This document shows, in pieces, positions 1-14,200 of a stretch of DNA of 64,000 nt. The notes under the pieces were generated by a model. The model was not told the DNA's origin and did no database searches. It saw only the letters and a program-made list of their open reading frames with translations. Numbering within the stretch: position 1 is the stretch's first letter; every line of letters begins with the position of its first letter. Both the position numbers and the translations under genes were made by a program. The DNA lies in assembly GCA_039621445.1 (NCBI GenBank), contig CP154955.1, positions 20,759,823 through 20,823,822 of the forward strand, read 5' to 3'. Source of the DNA: Euglena gracilis (taxonomy: Eukaryota; Euglenida; Euglenophyceae; Euglenales).

Positions 1-1695
1 ATTCCCATTCAGTTATAAAATTGCATTGCAGATCCACTTCCACTGCTGCCAACATATTGCGACCACAGTTATGAACAAGCTTTTGAATGCGCACACACCC
101 CCTCTTGTGCCGCAGCACGAACACTCGATACACTTCCGTTACTTCCACCTCGTCTACCGGTGGGTCCAACAATGCGAGTTGCACCACCGCGCCATCAACC
201 TGGCAGCAGGGTTGACGGCATCAAACCGGAGTGGGAGATGTCACATGCCGCCGTCGTTCGGTTTGCGGTACATAAATGGTTTTGCCTGTCTTCACATAAC
301 ATGCAGCCGGCGGCTTGGAATGCCAAAATTGGCGCAATAAGCCATTCACCCACACAAATTGCAAGGAATGCATCATCAAAAGTGCCATTTTGGCCAAATT
401 TGCCGAAAATTGCCAATTTGGAGGGGTTTCGGGGTCACTTTGGGGGGTCGGGCTTTCGTCAACAATTCCTTAATTCCTTGATTTATACCCCCCCCCCCAC
501 TTATAGACCCCCCCACTTCGGCTGACCAACCAAACCAGATCCTCTAAACCTGGGGGGTTTACAAATGGTCGGTCCAGGGGATTCCTTAAGGACCCCGGGG
601 GGGGGCAGCCTCCGTCTGGCAAAAAGGCTGCTGGCTGGAAACGAGCTGCTGGCTGGACCCCCCCTGGGGGGGGGGGAGGAAGGGTCCGGGGCTGGAGGGG
701 GCTGGGCTGGGCTGGGTCGCCGAAAAACAAAATTTTTCTAAAACATTTTTGCCTACTTGGTGCTAAAACCAGGCTGGATAGGGACTGGAGGAACAACGTA
801 CTTACTGCCACACGTTCTTATGCACATGTGGCCTTCAGCCGGCTGGCCCGGCCTTCGGCCGGGCTGGACCCAGCTTTATTTCACTCCACCCCCGGGGGGG
901 GGCTCCCAGCCCGAATTTGGGCTGCTGGCTGGATTTGAACTGCTGGCTGGCTGCCCCCCCCCCCCTAGGGGATAGGGTAGGTACCCTCCAGCTTAAGAAA
1001 TCCCCTGGGTCGGTCTCAAAAAGTTGCCAACATATCGGTTTTTTTTGTGTGGTTTGTGGCCGAAAAATTTGCCCCCGCGGCTTTCATTTATCTTCCTTGG
1101 GGGGTTTATAAATCAAGGTTTGGTTGGTCGGCCTGAGGAAGGGGGTTTATAAATGGGGGGGGGGTTACATTGGGGTTCACAGCCTCGGCATTTCCTTTCT
1201 GTGAAGGCCCTCCTTGAAACAGAGAACTCACATAACCAATTGGCAACATTCATCTGCTGTGACCACACTTTGTTGAACCTGATGCATTCATACAAGAGAT
1301 CCTTGAAAAATATCAGCTTGAAGCAACTGGTAAGTAATAAGCAGTAGCAAGTAAGAAGCAGGAAAAGCAAAAAGTTTCGTGCAGTGAAATGGCAGGAAGA
1401 ATGCCCACTGTCGAAAAGCAACTGACACAACCATCACAATTTTCAGCTGTTCATATTCTCCAATTGACAAGTTAGTGAAATATTTGAAACCATTTGGTAT
1501 GGGTTGTTGGCTTACCCCTTCAACACCACAAGACACAGCAGCTCCAGACCTCGGCACGGATCTCCTGGAACTCGGGGGGCTGTGGGGGGCTGGCGAGGGG
1601 GTCGCCCTGCACCACCTCTAACAGCTCGTCCCGTGCCAGGACGTCGAAGTCCCGGTGGGTAAGCTGGAGGTGGTACTCGAACGCTGGGGGCACAT
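1..1695 (-). CDS. Unrecognised protein, two exons, 3' end beyond the window
   Basis: Two exon-like open stretches lie on the minus strand. The first, 1695-1550, follows a pyrimidine-rich acceptor (ccctcccacag), enters in phase 1 and ends in phase 0 at GCCGAG|gtctgg. It encodes a 48-residue acidic, aromatic segment (for example HRDFDVLARDELLEVVQGD). The second starts at 199 after tgctgccag in phase 0, so the join is phase-consistent, and stays open to the window start (VDGAVVQLALLDPPVDEVEV, later HNCGRNMLAAVEVDL). GC-rich third positions match the other exons here. I do not recognise a family. The upstream part, between 1695 and the stop of the CAP gene at 3856, was not found. The intron (200-1549) contains a hAT-type element. 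That the two exons belong to one gene is inference from phase, strand and proximity. Confidence 0.4.
575..1007. mobile_element. hAT-like non-autonomous element, family A
   Basis: The element is 433 bp with near-perfect terminal inverted repeats: CAGGGGATTCCTTAAG at the left and, on the other strand, CAGGGGATTTCTTAAG at the right. Identical 8-bp direct repeats GGTCGGTC flank it at 567-574 and 1008-1015. Eight-base target duplications and CAGGG-type ends are the hallmark of the hAT superfamily. The interior has no coding capacity and consists of GGCTGGCTGG-rich segments between G- and C-tracts. It shares ends and internal GCTGCTGGCTGGA motifs with the copy at 40318-40791. Confidence 0.85.
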
Positions 1696-1784
1696 CTGTG
1701 GGAGGGCGACGCTGTTACGGTGCTGGGCTCGACCCTCTGGTGCAAACCACTCACTGCCAGGCTTCTTTTAAGACCCTCGAGTCC

Positions 1785-2250
1785 CCACCATATCATTGCT
1801 TAGACCCCCGGGGGGGTCACTTTCCACTCCGAAAAAACTAGTCAGTCACTTTACCCCCCCGGGGGGGGAGATCGGCCACTCTTCAGGAGGCAATTGAAAG
1901 TCTGCCAAAAAATCTCAAAAAATCCAAAAAATTTCCGGCGCCTGCGGCGCCAGGCCATGTGGTGAGCAGGCTTCTTTGTGAGTCAGAAGACCCCCCTGGG
2001 GGAGGGGTGGGTCGGTGGATGGGTCTGGGGCTGGACCCCCCCACCCCCCGGGCCGGTCCCGGGCCGGAGGCCTGGGTATGGGTTTCGGCGCTTTGCGCCG
2101 ACATTTTTATTGGAAAATGCCCTCGGCGGCCAAATTTTTTGGGGGGTCCCCCCTTGGGGGGTCCCGCGCCGGGCTGGGTGGGTGGGGACCATACCATTGC
2201 TTAACACCTGTCCTACCCCACACCCAGGGGGGGGGTGACTGACTGGTTTT
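1785..2250. repeat. Poly-C/poly-G-ended repeat with GGCGC hairpins
   Basis: A stretch bounded by AACTAGTCAGTCAC-type sequence near 1838 and its inverted counterpart GTGACTGACTGGTT near 2236-2249. Inside are C and G tracts and two hairpins (gcgcctgcggcgc near 1940 and cggcgctttgcgccg near 2087). The phrase ccattgctta occurs near both 1795 and 2196. It looks like one or two nested short transposon relics; exact ends are not resolved. Confidence 0.4.
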
Positions 2251-3215
2251 TTATGCCAAGAGCCCCCCCCCCCCCGGGGTGGGGTAGGCCCAAAAATGAA
2301 GAAAGTGGCTAGGCATGCTCAAATGGGCTTTAACCCAGAATGCAGACACAAAGAAACCCTCCTGGCAGCCATTTTTACGGGTGGCGATTGAAATCTCTTG
2401 CACGCACACCCATGCACCTGCCCATCCCACAAACACACATTCAATAAATACACAAAAGCACATATTTAATGTCATTAAAAACACATAGAAAAGAGGGAGC
2501 TTCTTTTGGTGACCCATTTCCACTTTCTGTGCTTTTTTCCGTTTGCTTAGACTGTTCCTTGATGTAGCACTTTCATACTACACCTTAATCTTAGAACCCA
2601 TGATTTTTTTCATCAAATGAGGAAATGAGCAGTGGCAGGTGTGGATGGATGTTAAAAACAAGCGAATTTGGTGCTAAATAACAAGTTGCTGAACTCAAAC
2701 TTACTGACCTTCCAGGTTCTCTCGCCTAAATGTCAAAAAAAAATTCATGTGGGTGGCAGGGTATGCTTCCGCAACTTGAATAGATATTTGACCAGGTTGC
2801 CCCTCCCTAGCGCGTCAAGCTCAAGGGCAGGAAAATTTGAGCTGGTTGGAAAGCTCTCTCCCGGGTCTGGGATCAGGGAATCTCTTAAAGACCTGGGGGG
2901 GTCCGGCCGGCTGGCTGGACCCCCTGGCTTGAGAAATTTCCTGTCTGGGAGGCCCTCTTTTGGCATCATGGATTTCACAATGTGGGATTTTGATGTTTCT
3001 CACCAAATTTCATGTATTATCTATTTTTTTTGGAATATTTCTGGCTATGGTTCGTCTTTGTCCATTTGTTTCACAGCATTATTTGGGGGAGATTACCTAA
3101 AATGTCCATGTATGAGTGGGTGGTTGGATGGGTGGGTAGTGCAGGGGGTTTAACAACAACTGCTTGAAAGTTGATGGTGATGCTTTTCTCTCTCTCGGAA
3201 AGTACCAGAATGGGT

Positions 3216-3512
3216 CATGCTTGTGCTTACCGGGGGGGGGGGGGCTATAGGGTGCCTGCCCCTAGCAGGCACACGCCCCCCCCCCCCCCCCGGGGGGATA
3301 GGGGTCCGGGCCGGACCCAGAAAATTTTCATTGAAAATGGCCTTTTCCGGGCCCCCGGCGCCTTTGGCGCCGGGGTCGGAGGGGGGTGCCTGCTAGGGGC
3401 AGGCACCCCCCAAAACCCTGTTCCCCCCCGGGGGGTCGGATCGGGTGGGGTGCCTGCCCCTAGTACCCCCCCCCCCCCCCGTGGGGTAGGCACCCGACGA
3501 AGCACAAGCCTG
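3216..3512. mobile_element. hAT-like non-autonomous element, family B
   Basis: A 297-bp element with inverted ends CATGCTTGTGCTT and CAGGCTTGTGCTT (12 of 13 match) and a perfect 8-bp target duplication GAATGGGT at 3208-3215 and 3513-3520. The interior carries several GGTGCCTGCCCCTAGCA-type segments in both orientations, long C and G runs, and a GGCGCCTTTGGCGCC hairpin. The second copy is at 55517-55804. It lies downstream of the CAP-domain gene. Confidence 0.85.
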
Positions 3513-3689
3513 GAATGGGTCATAAACTGGGTCAAAATGGGCCAAAAAAAAGAAAACATGCATTGAAAGTTAGCTGCTCAGCTGGTTTTCTTTTTTGAAT
3601 CAAAAAAAATTGCAACGAAGTCTAACCTTTGGCTTTTCTTTTTGGACAAGGGCCGATTGCCTTTTGGCCACTTTGTTGACTTTGAAAAC

Positions 3690-3785
3690 TTTGCCCAAAC
3701 AATGCCCCCCCCCCCAATAATAACCCCCTGGAACTAACCCCAAAATAAACCAGGGGTTTTTTAATTATTGGGGGGTAATTAACAT
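3690..3785. repeat. Short C-tract/G-tract inverted repeat
   Basis: The stretch runs from ccccccccccaataataacc to attattggggggtaatt. The ends are inverted copies of each other, leaving a short palindromic core. It resembles the other poly-C/poly-G-capped relics of the window and lies just beyond the stop codon of the CAP-domain gene. Confidence 0.4.
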
Positions 3786-3855
3786 TATTGATCTGAAAAT
3801 TATGTATTTCGTCATGAAACGTTTTTCTTTGCCTTCGATCCTATCCCCCAGACTT

Positions 3856-7262
<3,407 letters not shown>

Positions 7263-8288
7263 CGTGTGGGCGACTCAGGGCAAAAAGGTGGCCATCACAT
7301 CACTGGAGATGGTAAACGGCATGTGAGGTGAGAGCGGTTGTCTGCGTTGGAAAACAGCATTCCAGCTAAAGAAAAAACCAAAAAACATCCGCTCCAAAGG
7401 CAAAAACCCCCTTGAATTTAGACACCCGGATCCAGTACAACAAAAAATGAAGCCACAAGAATCTCCCGAGTTCCATCACAGCCATGATGGGTGGCAATTT
7501 GACACTTTACATCTTGGAATGCCTTGTGCTGCAAAAAAGGCTCGGCAAGCATTATCCACCTAGGGGTGGGGGCTGCAATGGAGGCTGTCCAGAGAAAAAG
7601 GCCCAAATGGACAAAAAAACAAGCCGTTTTCTGGGCCACACCCCGGGGGGGGGGCAATGGTAATCACTGGGGAGGGTTTTTGGACTCTCCTTTCGAGGTG
7701 CCTACTTGGTGGCTGCTGTTTAAACGCATCTTGCCAAACATCATACAGTGCAAAACTGGGCCATTTGGGGAGGGGCTCATGACAAAATCCTTGACGACCA
7801 CACCAACCCTGGGTAGATAAGTTGGGTTGGGGTTCCTCAAAAGGGGTGTGACCATCGCAAATTACAGGTCAACAAACGAGAGGGCAAGAACGGTGTTCCT
7901 CCAAACAAAACACATGATCAATGGAGAGCCCGCTTCACACCACCAACATTTTAATAGAGCACAATGCCGTTCCATCAACCAGTTGACACAATTGATCAGC
8001 AATATCGATATCGGCGGCCCTGGTCAACCCCAGGCATGCGCTCACATCCAACCAAGGCATGCCTGGCTCATCGGGCAGGGAGGGGGTGGGGAGGGCTCCG
8101 CGTGTTCTGACAAGGCCACGTTGCCGACAAGAGCGAACCAAGCCACTAATATACACCGCTGCGGGAGGGCTGGGGTTAGGGGCTAAGCTCAGGCGCAGCT
8201 GACACCGTCTGAGACAAATGTACGGCAGGGGGGGGGGGCATGAAGGAGGTGAGGAGGATAGACATCGACATCTTCGTTGTCGGCCACG
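7263..8288. other. Intergenic stretch between hydrolase and CAP genes
   Basis: No exon could be supported here on either strand. The sequence is mixed, with short G-tracts near 7650 and 8080 and a weak minus-strand open stretch at about 8150-7935. The proposed start of the CAP gene (7262) and stop of the hydrolase (8289) leave about 1 kb for the 3' end of one gene and the promoter of the next. No clear TATA box or polyadenylation signal stands out. Confidence 0.5.
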
Positions 8289-11200
8289 TCATTTTGCAGG
8301 TCGTCGGGTATTCTTAATGACGGCCTCCAACTGTGTTGACAGGGAAGCCAGGCGCCTTTGACCCAAACCAACCATCCAACATGGATGGGTGCAGGGATGT
8401 GCTGCTCCTTGACCCAATGGTTCAAAAAATATGGGGGTCCTCTTGGGGTCAGCTCGGACCCTTGGCAGATGGGGGGACCTCCCCCCTGCGGCGCAGGTCA
8501 AGGGGGGGGGGGCACCTAAAGCAATGACACCCCCTTATATCGAAACCTGCCACGGTGAGTCGAGGAAATGGTCTGAAAATGAGTTGGAACGAGCGAGAAA
8601 ACCCTTCTGATCTTCTGATCTGACCTTCTGAGCCGAACCACTTTGCTGATTTTTGTCCACCTTTACCAATTAACCCATAATGGGGGACACAGGAGGGGAG
8701 GAGACGAGGCGGAAACCGACCAGACAGTATGGAAAAAGCTAGGGGGTCAATGACAAAACAAATGCAAGAGAAGGATTGTCTCTTGCCACTGGAAACATGA
8801 GGGTGCCACAAGGATTGAACCACGGGAGGCGGGCACACCATCATGGGGTACACCTCCTCCGGGAGATCGATGGCAGACCTTGTGGGGCTGCTGATTGCCA
8901 TAACCCCCCCCCCCCCGCCCCCCAAATGAAGCCTCCAAACACAAGACCTTGCCGATGCTCAACAAAAAAAGACTAATAGACTACCGCCAAAAAAAAACAA
9001 CAGCTCAAAAATGCATCACTTTCGAAATGTGCAATATTTCACCTTGGAGATTTTTATTTCTATTCTCAAGCGCTGCGATGGACCTTGCCCAAGAAAACTT
9101 TCCATACGGAGGAGAAAATTGCAGTCTGCACAAAATGGGAGGATAAACGCTGTTTATGAAGCGCCTATCAATCAACTTGGACACTATCCATCGTGTATGG
9201 AGGGCACAATGCAGATGAATGGCCAGGAAAATAGCCGTCACACATGGATTTTGCAAACGACACATTTTTGAGCAATTGCTCACTATAAAGACACAATTTC
9301 TGAGAGTATGGTGGTCTGAAAAGCAGATTTAAAACAAACTTAAAACAAAGAATTCCAATTTTTTAATTCTTTTTTGGAAAAATTTCGACATTCTTTAAAA
9401 TGTTGTAATATTTCTCCCACAAAATTTCTCACAAAAACCACCCATAATTTTTGCTTTGACTATACCCTTTAAGACTGGAGAAAAAACACAGGAGAATAAA
9501 AATTCTGATTCTGATTTTGAAATTAGGCCGAAAATTCTTTCACCCTCCCCCAAAGGGAACTAACTGTTCTTTGCAGGTTGATAATTAACACTTTAAAAGC
9601 AAAAGATGGCTGGTTGAAACACAGCAGTCAGAGAAAAGATGGACCCTGGGACCTTCCCCCTGATGGTTCACTGAAGGGGGCAGAAGGCCTGGGCGTGACA
9701 CATATGCAGCGGGGTGCTGAGGGAGCAGTTGGAGAGCGCGCTGTACAGGTCCTCTGCGTGCTCCAAGGCAGCCACCCCTGAGGGCCCCCGCTTTGGGGTC
9801 ACACTCTTCCGCCAAACAGGGTACCAGGTATGGCTGAAGGCATGCGCGGGGCGGGGGGGGGGGGGGTAGTGGCTGCCACTCTCCGGCGGAGGTGGCTGTG
9901 CGAATGGTATCAGCGGGTCCTACACAAAGTGCGCGAGGCACGCACAATTGGACATTGTTGGAACGCCAACACCTCATACATGCTGGACAAAAGAGCCATT
10001 CCAACAGTGGCAGGGTTGTGGCGAGGGCAGGGGAGGGGCTCACCCGCCATACGCCATACTATGGCGGAACATACGTCATACTACCATACGTCATACTATG
10101 GCAGAACAAAAATGTTCAAGTCACACCTGTGCTGTGAGATCTGTCAACAAATATTGTACACAAAACATACCAATATAGGAAGCAGCCCCCGCCCCAGGGA
10201 AGCGGTAGGATGAGGGGAGGGGCACCACACACAATTCAGGTTAGGTTTAGAATTGGTGTCAACCAGCTTCCCCAGGCTTCCTGTTGCAAAAGCTGCAATG
10301 TAACACATTCTGGACCCAAAAAAGCCCTGATTCAGAAGAATCCAAATTTGAATTCAAATCCCAGTGTGTTAGGATTTTTCACGGGAGTTTTAAAGGGCAG
10401 GGTGTCCCGAAACCCTTGAAATTACAACAATTACAACAAGAACATTGCCAACCAAATAAATTGGATCTGTTGGGGGATGGTATTTATAGGTCGCAGGACA
10501 AGTCCAAAATGAGACCTCATCAGAACGAGACCCTGGAAATTTCCAGCAACAGCAGCTCTCGTCTTTGCCTTGGCGCTTCTGCCACTGGGCGGGCACTTCG
10601 ATGAGAGCGCACCTCTCGCCCATGGATGACCAGGCAGGGCAGCTTGACGCCGTTCAGCGCCTTCCGGCGCCCCGACCCCGCGAGGATGGCCGCCATCTGC
10701 CGGCCCACCCCCTTGTACTTGTGCGAGCGGTCGTACACTGCGCGGGCCGGGGACGGAACGCTGGCGGAACAGACTCAGGCCGGAGAGCTGCCATCCAAAA
10801 AAAAAGCCCAAGAAAGCACCTTCAAAAACCTTCAGGGAAAAAAAGAAGGGCAATCCTTTGAGTTCCTGAGAAGCAAGAACAAATTTGTGTGGTGGGAATT
10901 TGGGAAACGTCCGTCCGGGCCCTGCCCCTGCGGAGGGGAGAATGACACCCCCAAGCAGGGGTTTTTTTAAGACCGGGGGGGGGGGGGAGGGGGGGTCCCC
11001 CCACCCACCCACCCACAAAAAATGGCCGAAAAATTGCGAAAAGCATATCCCAGCCCCTTCCCTGGGGACCCCCAGGGTGGGGGGCTCGGCCGGACCCCCC
11101 ACCCCTCCACCCCCCTCCCCCCCGGTGTCCACAACTATAACAACCCCTGCCCCCAAGACCTGCACAAACGTTTTCGGTGCATCTTTTATTCACTGTAACT

Positions 11201-14200
11201 GTGTGTTGGCATGGCTTCCTCTTCCTTGTAATAAGCAAAGATGAAAATCGGAAGGCTTTGTGGGCGGAATATGTGAGGAAAAAAAAATGGAAGGAAGAAC
11301 ACAGCACTCAAAAATAAGATAAGCTGCAAATAAATGCTAAAAAAGACTTTGCGGCCAGCAAAAATTTAAATTATCTTGACTGAATGCATCTTTTCTTCAA
11401 TCATGAAAACTGCAACGAATGCCCAGGGCAGGCTTCTCCCCTCCCGAAAAATAATGGGTGTTTTGGGAAGGAATGGGGTCTGAAAAAAAAAATTATATCC
11501 CCCCCCACTAATGTCCTGACGGTAAGCCCTCTATATGGGCGGTGAACGTCTACGTAACACAGTAGCACAATGTATACAAAAATAGTAGTCAAATCAAGCC
11601 CAAAATAAAATTCTTGGACATCATTACGCCTGGCGCGAAGACGGTTCATAAGCAAACACCCAGATGAATAAAACAACCTGCTTCATGATGTTATGCTACG
11701 TAATGTTCATGCTTGCACATCACGTACAATATGTTGATGGAATTCATCTTTCAAAATGAAATTTGGGCATTTTGGGCAACACACACCAGAAACACTGTAA
11801 TTTGAAAATTATTAACCCCCCCAAAATATGACCACCCAAAATAAGACCCCCCTGGGCTGATCGAACAAAAATACAAAAATAAGACCCCCCCCCCCAAAAT
11901 AAGACTTCCCCTGACGGCGCGAAGCGCCGAAGACGGTGAAAATTCTCCCTGAAAAATTACCAAAAACACAATTTCACACACAAAAATGATGAAATTTCAA
12001 AAAATTCAGACAAAAAAAAACATGCTTAATGACAACCTGCACCAATTTGCACATGGCGCGAAGCGCCAAAGGAAAATTTTAAGTGCCTTTGGAAACCTGA
12101 AAAATAATGGGTTTTTGGGGCCCGGGTCGGTCGAGAAAAAAAAATCCAAAAATAAAATCCCCCCCACACTAAGACCCTCCCTGGAGGTTTCCAGCAACGG
12201 ACCCAAAAATGAGACCCGGGTCTTATTTTTTTGGGGGGGGGTTAACTGTTGTGTTTCAGCACGTTAGGTTTGCCACTTTCAACGATATTCCTTGCAGCCA
12301 TATTGCAGCCGTGCGGATTAAAGCCGTAGCCTGTGGAGGTGTCGCCTGCTACACACCTTCTTCAGCATATGGACGAAACTTATCCCTGTCGTAATACTCC
12401 TTGCTGGACATCACTAGGAGGAAAGAGGCACTCTCATTCAGATGCAGTGACACAACAGAGTGACAGAAAGACGGATAGACAGACAGACTTTTAGAGACAG
12501 ACAACCCTGCAGCATGATTACACGCGACATGGTGGTTAATGAATGCGACAGGACGAAAAAGTCGACGCAAATGGAGCCAGCAAACTCTCCGTGAGGGCGG
12601 CACTTGCCTTGAGGGTGTCCAGGATGTGCTCGATGGCCTTGCTGCGGTCCTTCGGCGTGCTCTTCGACAGCTGTGCGGCGGAGGAGGGGGCCAGCTCTGG
12701 CTGCCGGCTCTTCGCCGTTTGCGCGGCTTGCGACAATTCGGGCCACCCACCTCAAACCAAGCCACGGTTCATGTGCACACCGATCCCCACGCAGCAGTTC
12801 TGCCAGTGCGATATTGTGGTCTGGTGAAGAAGCATCAGGTGCAGGAAGCAAGGGGAAAGGAAAAGAGACACGGCCTCATGGAAACAAACGGTCACCACGT
12901 GGGGAGGGGAGCCACCACCTGCCAAATGACCCCGAACTTGGGCCGCTTCAGCCCCGGCTCGCTGGTGGTGGACATGATGCAGCACATCGACCGGACCCGC
13001 TTGGGGTGTTGGATGGCTGGTCCCTGGGCAGGCCCATGCTGTGGGGGAGGCCTGGGGGGGGGGCAACCCAAGAGGTGCCCTCCCCCCCCCACCACAACAA
13101 AACTCATTCGGTGCCGAGGCATTAAAATTGAATTTTAATTAACTTTAATCAATCAATTCATCACTTTAATTAACTAATTTCATCAAAACTGACACCCTGG
13201 GAAAAAAGGAAGGGAGGAGGCCAAACCCCCAACCATAAGGTTTCCGGATTCCAGTCCCCTGGGGTGGGCGGGGCAAAACCTTCACGCCCCCCCCCCCCCC
13301 CGCCCATGGCACGCAGCGGGACCACCGACACATCTGCGTCCAGGGCCTCCCAGGGCAGAATGAGAAGGCCTGGTGGGGGGGGGTCGACCCCCCCCCACCA
13401 AGCACCTCTGGTCATCCATGCCCCTAGGCCCAGCATTGCCCAGCATTGCCCAGCATCGCTCAGCATCGCCCAGCATCGCCCAGCATCGCCCAGCATCGCC
13501 TTTGGAGCCCTTGAAGGTGTACCTTTTATGCCTGCTGCTTTTGCTGCTCTCGCCCACTTTTGGCTACTTTTGGCTATCTTTGGTTGCTTTCTGACCACTG
13601 TGACTGCTTTTTGGACACTTTTGCCCACATTTGCTGCCTTTTGACCAATTTTGACTGCTTCTTGACCACTTATACTGCTTTTTGCCCACTTTTGCCCATT
13701 TCCAACCACCTTTGCATCTTTTTGATCACTTTTGCTGCTTTTTGACCACTTTTGACCACTTTGCCTGCTTTTCGGCCACTTTTGACAACTTTTGCTGCTT
13801 TTTGACCACCTTTGCCCACTTTTTTTGCCCATTGTTGCTGCTTTTTGATCAATTTTGCTGCTTTTTGACACTTTTGTTGCTATTTGACCACCTTTGCCCA
13901 CTTTTGCCTGCTTTTTGGCCACTTTTGCTGCTTTCTGACCACTTTTGCCCCACTTTTGCTTGCTTTTTGACCACTTTTTGACCACTTTTGCTGCTTTTTG
14001 GCAGCACAAGATGTGGTGTGCAGGCCTATGAGATGGCAACATTGAGTGCAAGTTGCAAGCCTCTTGCCGGTCAGACAAACAGACCAAAACAGTTGTTGTG
14101 CTGGAGGGTGGAGGGTGGCACCCCTGCAATTGTCTAATGGCCCCCCCCCCCCCTTCCCTTATCCCTTGTTTCTCCAGAGCTCCTTTGTTCCATGGTCCCT

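Noticed and set aside
10956-11149. Second possible transposon-derived intron
   Set aside because: It lies well inside the large hydrolase intron 10738-12356; no exon abuts it, so it is only an intronic insertion.
11812-12244. piggyBac-type element, because both ends read TTAA
   Set aside because: The related copies at 18935 and 53789 lack TTAA at their ends, so the match is probably coincidental.
13170-14129. 319-residue minus-strand frame rich in KVAKKWSKS-type repeats
   Set aside because: It is produced by the degenerate GACCACTTTT tandem array within a hydrolase intron; no splice context or codon bias supports it.
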